The notes under the pieces: generated by a model
Database searches by the model: none
What the model saw: only the letters and a program-made list of their open reading frames with translations
What the model was told of the DNA's origin: nothing
Origin: Armadillidium nasatum
Taxonomy: Eukaryota > Arthropoda > Malacostraca > Isopoda > Armadillidiidae
NCBI GenBank assembly: GCA_009176605.1
Contig: SEYY01022242.1
Span: 1-32,500 of the forward strand
Direction: 5' to 3'
DNA: 32,500 nucleotides
Part shown: one piece after another, positions 12,545-28,590 of the stretch
How positions within the stretch are numbered: position 1 is the stretch's first letter
Layout of the letters: each line of letters opens with the position of its first letter
Translations under genes and position numbers: made by a program

Positions 12545-12635
12545 TGGTAATTTCAATCAGATTCATATGGTTTTATTAACTATAAAAAACAAGTGAAACC
12601 AATTTTCCATTGTCCATAGAGACTGTTACATAGCT
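12545..12635 (+). repeat. Direct repeat copy 1 (about 90 bp)
   Basis: Shares TTTCAATCAGATTCA.ATGG and ACCAATTTTCCATTG with 13725-13815, with a few mismatches. Both sit in the last intron of gene B. Confidence 0.7.
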
Positions 12636-12639
12636 AAGG

Positions 12640-13530
12640 CTGTCTGACTGACATCGTTGAAAAGAGACACTTGGATATTATTAGATGGAAAACTCAAGAG
12701 AATGTTATTTTTCTAGGCTAATTTGACCAAATTAAACACTTTTGCCTTTGGATTCCATCTTACTTTTTGTTTAGAGAATGGAACACCTTTGAGAAAAGAA
12801 AAAGAAATAATGACAGATACCAGAAAGAGGAGAGCAGAAATAATCTAGACTTCCTAGAGAAGAATGTAGATCTTTAGTCATCTTAGGTTTGGAATGTTTA
12901 AAACAAAAATAGTTTTATCCTAATTTTGAGGAGCAAAAAACCAGAAGACATCAAAATTTAGATGCATAATCCAATTTCATACTAATCAAATACCATTTCT
13001 AAGAACTTTATTTCCTCATTAAGTATAGAAGTGGCAAAATGTTTATGAAAATGTTAAAAATACAAGAAAGAATTAAAGAAATGTGCTAAATGAAACTGGT
13101 GTGACCAGAATGAAACCCTCCCTACTGGAGGAACTCACAAATAAAGTATTAATCATCAGGAACTACTTCTACAATCTGGATGAACCTTCAGATTACAGAA
13201 AGCCTTCTTGGGATTCAGAACAGAAAAAACTTTGCATCCATTGAATAAGTAAGCTGGTGAAGTCATTTAAATTCGGAATGCTGAAGTTATCAAGAGCAAC
13301 CCATGTTGTTAAGCAGCTTCAGGTCTGTCATATTCAAGACACTGGTTAAAGATTTCAACAGAACCAATTGTGGATAGTCCTCAAGGTTAATGTCAAGGAG
13401 AAAAAACTTTAGCATTTATTTACCAACCTATTTCTTACTTATCCTTGTGATAGGCAATTTTAGATTTCAAGATTGATAGAACCTTTTATAGTAAAGGTTT
13501 ATGGGATTAGTTCATTTAATGCAGCTTCTT
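12640..13530. other. Intron sequence, no gene seen
   Basis: AT-rich with no counterpart in paralog A and no recognisable protein family. It is probably an insertion between the duplicated segments. Confidence 0.4.
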
Positions 13531-13724
13531 ATGCATGGGTAATCTAGACTTAAACTCTAATTATTAACACTAGAAATCACTTTTATTAAACTTAAAATTA
13601 TTATCAATTTTCTACTTTATATTAACATTTTCATTATTACAACAGAAGATAATATGCATTGTTAATACAGGTACTCTCGGAGTTAATTTTATTATAGCTA
13701 CAAAAGTATGAAATATATGAAATT

Positions 13725-13815
13725 GTAGCAAATTTCAATCAGATTCAAATGGCTTTTAACAACTATAAAAACCAAGTGAAACCAATTTTCCATTGCCTAT
13801 TGAGACTGCTACACC
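13725..13815 (+). repeat. Direct repeat copy 2 (about 90 bp)
   Basis: Second copy of 12545-12635. The equivalent place in paralog A (about 28778) lacks it, so it was inserted or copied after the segmental duplication, or lost from A. Confidence 0.65.
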
Positions 13816-14084
13816 AGCAAAACAATAAATACTCTATACAATGACAGATATCACTTGTATTTGCAGCAAGTAACTACGGGTGCTGTGAAGTAGTTTAGTA
13901 GTCTTAGAAGTATGAGGAGAATTTTAATGAGAGAAACAATTTGATCTCACCAATAGAGGTCAAAAAAAAAAAAAAAAAAAAAAATATTGAAGAGTGAGGA
14001 AAGTTAAAGGATTTTAGATTAAAAAATCTCACGGACATTTACGTATTTGAGATAAAGAACTTTATAGATAATTTCGATCTATGA

Positions 14085-14150
14085 TTCGTATGAGGGATTG
14101 AACCAGGTCCTCCTTCAAGCACAAAAGTCACTTTAACACGGTATGAGCAG
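14085..14150 (-). repeat. Degraded tRNA-derived SINE-like head, gene B copy
   Basis: The minus strand carries GGTTCAATCCC (14104-14094), a near-perfect RNA polymerase III B box. The A-box side is damaged, with about 11 bases missing compared with the better copy at 29035-29105. Confidence 0.35.
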
Positions 14151-14344
14151 AAGAATGTATTGAGTTAATAATGGAAATGAAATTTTTAAGGAATTAATAA
14201 CCACCTTCATTTCAGGGTGACAATCAGAAATTAGATAGAAAAAAAAAGACAATTCTGATGCTCTAAATCCACCTTTTAATAAACAACTGGAAATGAAAGT
14301 GACAGACAGAAGGTCCTTTCCAAGATACAAGAAAGTAAAATGCA

Positions 14345-15994
<1,650 letters not shown>

Positions 15995-16217
15995 TAGAGG
16001 TGGACCGGATAGTAATTTTTTACTATCCGCGGATGCGGATGCGGTTGCGGATATTCAATTGCGGATATCCGCAGATGCGGATGCGGATGCGGATAGTTTA
16101 ATTTTTTAAGAGTTTTTGCCATTGATTCTTGGAATTTTAAATATAATATCCAGAATCTATGTTACCATAGATAACATCCCACCAACCTCTTTCCCCAACC
16201 TCCACCCATTTGGAAAG

Positions 16218-16220
<3 letters not shown>

Positions 16221-16301
<81 letters not shown>

Positions 16302-16323
16302 TATATATTATATATATATATAT
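16221..16323. repeat. (AT)n microsatellite inside the hAT element
   Basis: Lies between the left terminal region and the transposase stop codon. Confidence 0.95.
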
Positions 16324-16379
16324 AACCAGTAATTCAGTATTACCTTCACACTTCACAGCTTCACATATTCCATTTGAAG

Positions 16380-17505
16380 TTAATAATTTGGTAAGTTATT
16401 TTTTAGAAATAAAAGCTTTTGGGCTCTTTCAGGTGAAAGTTTGGTTCGCTTTTCGTCGCAAATGAGGCTTGCTCCACTGAAAAGACGCTCACTAGCAACA
16501 CTAGTTGAAGGACATGCTAAATAAGTCCTTGCCAGCTCAGGAAGAAAAGGGAAACTTTTGCAATTATCTCTCCACCAAACCAGTTGGTCTTTATCTGCCT
16601 CCAAAAGTGGGAGTTTCAGATAATTTTCAATAATCGATATTGTATCCTTTGACACTTCTGACTGTGATTCTTCATCGCTGCTGGAAGCTAGAAGATCTTT
16701 CATTGATTTAGCAATGCTTAAGCTAACAGATTTTGTTTCTTTTGTATCTGAGAGCTTTGGCTTTTTCTTGAAAGGCGTTATTTTAGCTGTTTCTATCATC
16801 TCATCGCATAAGTATCCTAATTTGATTTTAACATTCTGAGAAACAAGTGGTTTAAAAAATTTTATTTTGTACCTAGAATCTAAAAAGGTTGCAATTGTAT
16901 AAGCATCATCATTTTCCAGGTTTTCAAATCTGTCGTTCATCTCCTTCATTAATTAATGTTTCAGTCATCCTTGAAACTCCCTTAGACTTAATAACATTTG
17001 TTAACACAACTTTCAATGTTGAAACAAGTGGTATCACATCTGACAAACATGATTCAGCTGAACTTATAGTCAGGGCCTCATTAATTTCGCTCATCCTCTC
17101 AAACATATGCAAACTACTATTCCAAAGTGTTTGAATATCTTGCATGACAGAAAGTGGACGAACATTTAATCTTGTTTGTATTTTCTTCAGCTCATTTTGG
17201 GCTACAACGGAGTGATTGAAATGCGTAGCAATTATCCTACATTTGGTTATTAAATCGGATACACATTTTTGACTCATAATGGAATTTTTAACTACTATCT
17301 GAGTTTGGTGTGCAAAGCAATCTACATTTTTCACTCTTGCCAGAGAAAGTGCTTTTTTTTATATTTGTGCCCGAATCCCTGACTACGCAGTGCACTTCAT
17401 TTAATGAAATCTTCCATTTTGTCAGCATCTTTTCAAATACAGTTTCAAGATAGTCGCCTGTATGGCGTTCAGAAAGAGGTTCTGCGTTCAATACAAAATT
17501 TTGTA
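16380..17505 (-). pseudogene. hAT transposase, N-terminally truncated and frameshifted
   Basis: Three pieces in three frames line up. Piece one starts at about 17505, has LNAEPLSERHTGDYLETVFE, and carries VVRDSGTNIKK with a likely catalytic Asp. Piece two (17334-16924) has NVDCFAHQTQIVVKN and QTLWNSSLHMFERM. Piece three (16949-16380) has IATFLDSRYK and the C-terminal dimerisation region with CPSTSVASERLFSGAS, the hAT signature that holds the conserved Glu. The first break falls in an A8 run (minus strand, about 17352-17359); the second falls at about 16940. The BED finger and first catalytic Asp are absent, because the coding part joins the subterminal repeats directly at about 17505. The product cannot be an active transposase. 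Confidence 0.88.
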
Positions 17506-17614
17506 TAGTAATTTTTTACTATCCGCGGATGAGCATGCGGTTGCGGATATCCAATTGCGGATATCCGCGGATGCGGATATTGGAAAAATGATGCGGATAT
17601 CCGGTCCACCTCTA

Positions 17615-17723
<109 letters not shown>

Positions 17724-18079
17724 TGATTTCAAGAGAGAAACTCTCTTACAAAGATTCCAATACTTGAATTGGAACAAAATCAATGTAAGGAACAAATGAA
17801 TTAAGGGAGGAGGAGGAATCGTCTTAAGCGGAATAAAAGGCAAAGGTTTGAGCACAAAGTTCAGCCTTAGAAGAAGGTAATACAGCTGTGGAAACTTTCA
17901 AATAAATGAGAACAAAAAAAAGGAAAGAGTAAAGTTGGGGGGTGATAAATGGGTGGGAGGAAGAGGAATCAAAAATATAATTGTTTTGGGAAGAAGAAAA
18001 AGAAACTAAATGAAAAGATAGAAAAATATGAAATATATTAAAATTTGTTAACATTTGCCACGTACAAATCAAATTTTAC

Positions 18080-18241
18080 CTTTAATTCTTTATCACTCAA
18101 CTTATTGAGAAGAACCGAAGGAGATTTTGACTTGACAAGTTGAGCGAAGAATCTCTCTTCATCTGACTCAAAATCTTCATCTAAACATTTGTCATTTATT
18201 TTCTTCAACAATGAAGAAACATTTTTCAGGGTCGTAAATAT
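18080..18241 (-). CDS. Zinc-finger gene B, exon 3
   Basis: 54 codons, phase 0 at both ends, bounded by a TTTATAG acceptor and a donor AAG|GTAAAAT. It encodes IFTTLKNVSSLLKKIND, then an acidic patch (LDEDFESDEER), then FFAQLVKSKSPSVLLNKLSD. I recognise no named domain; the hydrophobic/acidic pattern could form a short helical protein-interaction segment. The paralogous exon 29973-29812 is nearly identical and keeps the frame and both splice sites, which is the main evidence that it is real coding sequence. The next exon in transcription order is the finger exon, 6.4 kb away. Confidence 0.85.
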
Positions 18242-18259
18242 CTATAAATGAAATAAACA

Positions 18260-18261
<2 letters not shown>

Positions 18262-18297
<36 letters not shown>
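18262..18297. repeat. (AAT)n microsatellite in the short intron between exons 2 and 3
   Basis: About 12 AAT units in the 125-bp intron of gene B. It is absent from the equivalent 376-bp intron of paralog A. Confidence 0.85.
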
Positions 18298-18300
<3 letters not shown>

Positions 18301-18366
18301 TGACATTCAACTAATGACCTATTTATAGTTTGAGCAAAAAATAATGACAAATTTGATTTTACAAAC

Positions 18367-18564
18367 CTTTAAATGCTGAGCACAAGATTTCTTCTCAATC
18401 ATCATCAGATTTTCATATTTTATGACATTAGTGTTAACCAGTTCTATGTCTAACACAGACTCTCTCCATTCTCTCAACTCTGACTTTATAGATGCCTTTT
18501 CATCTAATTCTTCATTTTTAATGCCTTCCGGTAAAGCAAAATGTGCTTCATTGTCAGAAAAGAT
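18367..18564 (-). CDS. Zinc-finger gene B, exon 2
   Basis: 66 codons, phase 0 at both ends, between acceptor TATTTCAG|ATC and donor AAAG|GTTTGT. It encodes IFSDNEAHFALPEGIKNEEL and a Glu/Lys-rich tail ending KKSCAQHLK. The composition is acidic and mostly helical in character; no named domain is seen. Paralog A's exon (30523-30350) is identical apart from one residue (Leu to Val) and the absence of the last eight codons. The strong protein-level conservation between copies, compared with the diverged introns, supports function. Confidence 0.87.
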
Positions 18565-18771
18565 CTGAAATACAAACAAAGGATTCAATTATTATACAAA
18601 ATCTATAATTTTCTAAAATATTTTTGGAGAAAATGCAAATAATCATTAATTTAAGTGAATGTTGGTTATTCTACTCCTTCCTTACAATTAATAAACCTCA
18701 ATTAAATTTATATCTAATTATCTTAACATAAAATTTCAGTGCTTTTCAATTCTTTACAAATTTTAGGCAAC

Positions 18772-18822
18772 CCCGGTTAGAACCCCTGCCCTGGCAAAAT
18801 TCCAACCCCGGTCGGTTCTTAA
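18772..18822. repeat. Short GC-rich insert with repeated AACCCCGGT
   Basis: A 51-bp island, much more GC-rich than its surroundings, with AACCCCGGT at both ends in direct orientation. It interrupts the LINE translation right after the segment matching the 15140-15160 region of the related LINE. Confidence 0.45.
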
Positions 18823-20141
<1,319 letters not shown>

Positions 20142-20144
20142 TAC

Positions 20145-20350
20145 CTGGGAACCTTGTTCATAAGAGTCATATTGCAAATCTAATTCTTCCACTTCAATTT
20201 CAGATTTGATATTCATTTTAATATCTATTTCAGAACCTTGTTGATAAGAGTCATATTCCAAGTCTAATTCTTCCACCTTTATTTCATTTTCAGTTTTGAA
20301 ATTCATTTTAATAATTATTTCAATGAAATATATTCCAAGTAATTAAAAAC
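20145..20350 (-). CDS. Zinc-finger gene B, first coding exon
   Basis: Exon from a TTTTTTTCAG acceptor (about 20350) to donor CCCAG|GTAGGA (20145). The coding part starts at the ATG at 20306, because an in-frame TAA lies upstream within the exon, so the upstream 44 bases are 5' UTR. It encodes 54 acidic residues ending in phase 0, made of two tandem repeats of about 27 residues sharing VEELDL.YDSY.QGS. Acidic leaders like this often serve as activation or interaction regions, but no named domain is seen. It joins in frame to exon 2 at 18564. No copy is visible for paralog A. The donor is immediately followed by (AT)n in the intron. Confidence 0.7.
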
Positions 20351-20965
20351 CTGAAAAAAAGATAATGAAAATAAATAATAAAAAAAACTTTAAATTTTTA
20401 CTATAAAAAAAAAAAAAAAAAAAAATATGATAGTGAATATAGGCTATTTTAAATTTTTTTAAATGGATATATTAGAAGAGGAATGAACCATATAACAGTA
20501 TTAATGAATGGTATCAATATTAAAACTATTTTATATCAATACCGGTATATAGAAGAAAAAAAAAAAATCTCCACTATGGGCACAAGAGGGCAGAGTCCCC
20601 CAATGACAAATGCCCTTCTGCACTGCAATTGAATATAATTCTCAAATTTGATAAAGAAATCAATGCAAAGTTATTGAAAATAATATATCAGTCTACTGAT
20701 AGAATGATGTGTCTGCATTATGATGAATATGGCTTTAATATTTAAAAAATTAAGAATTTTGGTGGATTCATTGATAATTATAATTCTAGAGTTGATAACA
20801 ACATTTTTTCGTAATATATAAAAAATACAAATACAAAAAGGACTGATATCAATTTTTTCCTTTATACTGAGGAGTGGAAAATGATTTTGTACACTAAAAA
20901 CACCAAAAATAAAATAATTAACAAAAGTAATAACTACCAAGATTTAACAACACAGTCATACATTA
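20351..20965. other. Upstream flank or 5'-UTR intron of gene B, no gene seen
   Basis: AT-rich with poly-A runs at 20405-20424 and about 20558. A small GC-richer patch lies at 20571-20635. No promoter motif can be assigned with confidence. Confidence 0.4.
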
Positions 20966-20969
20966 CACT

Positions 20970-21028
20970 ACCAGATTGCTGCATCAGCATCAGAGGGAAT
21001 CATTTGAAATTTTATAACTATGTTGGAG

Positions 21029-21107
<79 letters not shown>

Positions 21108-21200
21108 CAAATTCATATATTGAAACTATGAAGATAAAATTTTACACAATAAAGTAAATTTGGCATATTCAATAGATTAAAACAATTTTCTTTACTTTAT
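20970..21200 (+). repeat. Dispersed AT-linked repeat, copy with about 70-base poly-A
   Basis: GATTGCTGCATCAGCATCAGAGGGAAT..GAAATTTTATAACTATG..GGAGC, then poly-A (21031-21100), then ATATTGAAACTATGAAGA..ATAAAGTAAATT. This matches the reverse complement of 6046-6195, with the poly-A at the position of that copy's short oligo-A. Confidence 0.7.
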
Positions 21201-21213
21201 TATTATATTCTGA

Positions 21214-21300
21214 AAGGCCCAGCATTTGCTAGGTTTGGGCTGCTTATTGGCTGTTAGGTATACTTTTACCCTTTAAGTTCAGGTCAGGTTAAGTCAAATT
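21214..21300 (+). repeat. Partial copy of the GGTTAGG / TTTGCTGG repeat
   Basis: CATTTGCTAGGTTTGGGC, then TACTTTTACCCTTTAAGTTC and CAGGTTAAGTCAAA resemble the tandem units at 23520-23890; a reversed relative lies at 24096-24150. Confidence 0.45.
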
Positions 21301-21420
21301 AGTTTGAGTAATAAATATGAATGGAACTCCCAATTTTTTTTTCTTACTCAGCCTATGTAGACAAAATAATTGTAATTTAAATTTTTTTGGTGTAACAGCG
21401 AAAAAAAAAGTTTTTGTATA

Positions 21421-22957
<1,537 letters not shown>

Positions 22958-22968
22958 TATATATATAT

Positions 22969-23050
<82 letters not shown>
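22958..23050. repeat. (AT)n microsatellite at a LINE 3' end
   Basis: Follows the LINE's A-rich tail. Confidence 0.95.
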
Positions 23051-23054
<4 letters not shown>

Positions 23055-23113
23055 TTAAATTTTTTTTTAAATATTTTTTCAAATATTATCTGCAATTGTC
23101 TTCTTGAAAGATT

Positions 23114-23240
<127 letters not shown>

Positions 23241-23319
23241 TATTTACAATTTTTTTCAGTTTTTGTAATATCAATGATCCCACCACCTTGTCATACTAGA
23301 AACTCATAGGCTATATTGT

Positions 23320-23890
<571 letters not shown>

Positions 23891-25045
23891 TCTAACACCA
23901 TATTATCACGAATGCAAGCAAGCTTTATGATGTTCAAAATCTACTTTTACTACCTTATATATATTTTAATTTGGTAAATTTTATTTTCCATCCATTTTTA
24001 TATTTTTCAATATATATATATATATTATATTTCCAGTTTATATTTTGAATAACAAGTAAATACTATGAAAGAGATAAACCATGCATATTTACTGTTAAAT
24101 CTAACAAACTAGTTTGACTTAACCTAACCTAGATTTAAAGGGTAAAAGTAGAGTAATTTTATTCATCCACAATCTTTTTTCATACTTAGTTGCACACCAT
24201 TTTCAGAAGTTTTTTTTTTTTTTTTACTGTATTTAGAACAACTTACGATTTCCAGATTTCCACAATCAAAGGGTTTTCTAAAATATATGTTTTCAAGTCA
24301 GCTGATTCTAATTCAACATGGTGGCTGGGCTCACAGAATTTTCAACTGATGAAAGATTATGAATTTTCTTTGGAAGAGAATTATAAACAGCCAAAAAAAA
24401 AATAATAATAAAGCTTATTATTGACAAATTAAGAAGAAGTACTGAAATTTTTTTTCCTAATAGGCTTAATTACACTGATTATGTAGCCTACTAATATTCC
24501 TTTTTGTTTCATATGGAACTAAAATTTATAATCTTGAAAATTACAATATATTTTAATACATTTATTAAAATAAATTTTAAAAATTTACAAAATAACACAA
24601 ACATCCAGAAACAAATGACACCTACGAAAATGGGTTTGTTTACATCAAATATTAAGGGGAAATTTTATCATGTCAAAAAGTATCTTTAGGATTTCTAAGA
24701 AATCTATGGCCTCGACATCATTTTTGCTGGGAAATCGGGGAGATTTCTCGCCTAGTGACAAATAGAACACTGTATTTCTCCAAAATATTTAGAAAACTAG
24801 ATATTTAAAAACTTGGAATAGAAACGGCTTTTATCTAATGATCTGCAAATTGGCCTAACCTAGAGTACGATGGGTCTTTGCCTTACTCATTAATATAAAT
24901 TTTTGGCAAATTTTTACTTCCCAGTAGTAAATTATTTTCCTTCATATATCGCAACTACGAAAACGAATTGGTCGAAATTTTTTTTAAGCTTAATTTAACC
25001 GTGCAAAACGATTTTGTAAATTAAAAACACAAAAACATAATAAAC
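23891..25045. other. Intergenic stretch, no gene seen
   Basis: AT-rich. It holds a reversed fragment of the neighbouring repeat (24096-24150) and short oligo-T/A tracts. No protein family is recognised. Confidence 0.45.
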
Positions 25046-25049
25046 AAAG

Positions 25050-26514
<1,465 letters not shown>

Positions 26515-27405
26515 TTAAAATTTCTCTACTTTTACTTTATAATTCCTTCCATGGATAAGTAAGTGCCTTTTTAGGTGTTGTTTATAATTGCATTCATAAT
26601 TGCACACGTAACATTTATATAACTTTATATTTTTATGATTTAGCATATGTGTTTTAAGATTTTTTTTCTGATTACATCCATAGTTGCATTCAGAACATTT
26701 AAATAACTTGACATTTCCATGTGTAAGCATGTGCATTTTCAGGTATTGTTTAAAATTACATTCATAACTGCACTTAGAACATTTAAATAACTTTTTATTT
26801 ACATGATTAAGCAGGTGGTTTTTTAATCTTTCTTTCTCGTTACATTCATAGTTGCATTCAGAACATTTAAATAACTTGAAATTTAAATGAATAAGCATGT
26901 GCCTTTTTAATACATCTTTCCTACTACATTCAAAACTGCATTCAGAACATTTAAATAACTTTATATTTTCATGATTTAGCAAGTGAACTTTTAATGATTC
27001 TTTTCGATTGCATTCATAGCTGCACTTTGAACATTTAAATAACTTTACATTTAAATGAATAAGCATGTGTCTTTTTAAGCTTCCTTTGTCGTTACATTCA
27101 TAGTTGCATTCAGAACATTTAAATAATTTTATGTTGTTGTGAATTATTAAATGCTTCCTTAACAAAGATTTAGAATTAGACTCATAACTGCAATGGTCAC
27201 ATTTAAACTTGATTTTGTTATGTGTCTTTAAATGGCTTTTCAACGCAGCTTGGCCTTTAAAACTAAAATTACAAAATCTGCAACTCAGGTTTTCCAGATG
27301 TCTCTTTTTAATGCTTTCATCACGTGTTAATGACGTTGGAGATCTGCTTTTTGAAGTACTTTTCATTTTAGAACTTTTTTCAACTTCAACATTGCTTAGG
27401 AGTAT
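26515..27405 (-). CDS. Zinc-finger gene A, terminal exon: 9 C2H2 fingers
   Basis: 296 residues and a stop, starting in phase 0 after TTTTTTGCAG with ILLSNVEVEK. The lead of about 40 basic residues is nearly identical to paralog B, and nine C-x2-C-x12-H-x3-H fingers follow. Fingers 1 and 2 correspond to B's 1 and 2. Fingers 5-8 correspond in order to B's 4-7. Finger 3 is identical to B's finger 8. Linkers are again N.KLFKC. The tail is GRNYKVKVEKF. As in B, a nuclear DNA-binding role is expected from the family; the target is unknown. The ATG two codons upstream of the exon start is intronic context, not the start; coding continues from exon 3 at 29812. Confidence 0.92.
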   Translation of the reverse strand: MLLSNVEVEKSSKMKSTSKSRSPTSLTRDESIKKRHLENLSCRFCNFSFKGQAALKSHLKTHNKIKFKCDHCSYESNSKSLLRKHLIIHNNIKLFKCSECNYECNDKGSLKRHMLIHLNVKLFKCSKCSYECNRKESLKVHLLNHENIKLFKCSECSFECSRKDVLKRHMLIHLNFKLFKCSECNYECNEKERLKNHLLNHVNKKLFKCSKCSYECNFKQYLKMHMLTHGNVKLFKCSECNYGCNQKKNLKTHMLNHKNIKLYKCYVCNYECNYKQHLKRHLLIHGRNYKVKVEKF

Positions 27406-27589
27406 CTGCAAAAAATAATAACAAAAAATTACACCTATATAGGATAAAATTTAAATACTTTATTAGAATGTAAATAAAATATAAATATTTTTACTTAAAA
27501 TTTCTATTAATATTAAAACAAATTTTAAAATTACAAAATTAACATGAGGAACTCTGTAAACAGATATATTTAAAAAAGGAGCAGAATAG

Positions 27590-28590
27590 CAATTTTAGAC
27601 AGGTTAGAGATTTGCTGTGTTGCATTTGGGGCATGAAGGGGAAGTAGTTTGATTTATATGAAATCTGTATTTGTAGTGTTGGAGATTTGGGTGATGCCCG
27701 TATCTGAGTCTAGCTAGGGATGTTTGGACTGGTATGGGGAGTGTGTCAGCTTCCTTTGCTATATCTGGAGGCAGTGTGTTGAGAATAGTATTGTGTTTGC
27801 GCCGCCTTAGGTATTTTTCTGTTTGGCTGGTGTGGATGTTTGATGTAGGAAGTGTTGTTTATTTTAGGATGGATGTTGTTCAGAAAGAGTCTGTAGAGGA
27901 GTGCAAGGGAGAATGGTGGCTGTTTTAGTCTGTGTCGTGTAGGGTTTGTAAGAGTTGTATGGCAATGGTTATCAGGCTGCAGGGTTTTGGAGTAAAATTA
28001 TGTCCTAACATTTCTAAATGAGTTGTAATTGGGAGTATTTTAGTTTCATTGGGTAGGTGTTGTTATGGAGTTGTTGAGGTGCATCTAGTTATAATTATTA
28101 GTGCTTTGTTTTGGATTATTTGTAATTTGTTCATCTTATGATTGGAAAAAAGTGGGTGCCATGTTGGGGAAGTGTAGTTGGGAGTTGGATGTATGAATTG
28201 TTTGTACGTAGTGATGATTTTTAATGCATGTAATTTCCTGTTTGCGGATGCTGCTATGTTTAATATGCGTTTCGAGAAAGTGAGGTGGGGGTCTAGAGTA
28301 ATTTCTAGTATTTTGGAGTGTTTGTTTAAAGGGATGGGTATGTTGTTTGGCATTGACTTGGGGGTGAGTGGATGATAGTTGGCAGTCTGTAGTTATGAGG
28401 GTAGTTGATGATTTGCTGGGGGAGGCAGACATTCTGTTGGAGGTCAGCCACTCCTGTATGAGGTTCATGTATTCTTCAGTGGTGTTTGTGTGGCTATTGT
28501 TAAATTTTGATGAATAGTTGTGAGAGTGATGTCGTTTGCATATGTTGTTATGTGAATGTGTGGGGATTGAGGAGATGGAAAGTCTGCATT
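27590..28590 (-). pseudogene. LINE of the A/C-skewed family in intron 3 of gene A
   Basis: Reverse-strand translation gives TTYANDITLTTIHQNL (catalytic box YAND, about 28545), then PLNKHSKILEITLDPHLTFS (about 28340-28270), IQNKALIIITRCTSTTP (about 28110-28065), and SLARLRYGHHPNLQHYKYRF (about 27720-27650). A shortened zinc-binding motif (CPKCNTANL) then meets a stop. It is the same family as 21562-22957. It has stops and frameshifts and is truncated at both ends. Its 5' border coincides with the start of the shared segmental-duplication sequence at 28590, so it inserted into the intron of gene A after duplication. Confidence 0.85.

Larger units (their letters stand above)
13535..14341 (-). 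repeat. Segmental duplication, gene B copy, left block
   Basis: Matches 28590-29310 along its length, starting GGTAATCTAGACTTAAACTC and ending at the GACAGACAGAAGGTCCTT segment. Differences are an extra 90-bp repeat at 13725-13815, a run of about 23 A at 13962, and small indels. It represents shared intron 3 sequence of the two zinc-finger paralogs. Confidence 0.88.
15995..17614 (-). mobile_element. hAT-type DNA transposon, both terminal inverted repeats present
   Basis: The left end reads TAGAGGTGGACCGGATA (15995-16011); the right end ends with its reverse complement, TATCCGGTCCACCTCTA (17598-17614). Subterminal GCGGAT hexamers and GCGGATATCCGC palindromes cluster at both ends (16021-16095 and 17518-17604). 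The element is 1620 bp and carries a broken transposase. Both flanks are (AT)n, so the ATATATAT target duplication is consistent with hAT's 8 bp but not informative. An (AT)n tract at 16221-16322 also lies inside the element. Confidence 0.88.

Noticed and set aside
16380..17505. Domesticated hAT-derived gene
   Set aside because: Two frameshifts, lost N-terminus and retention between terminal inverted repeats indicate a dead transposon, not a host gene.
18319..18366. Extension of exon 2 of gene B past the GT donor
   Set aside because: Open by chance into the intron; the paralog and a good donor at 18366 support ending at 18367.
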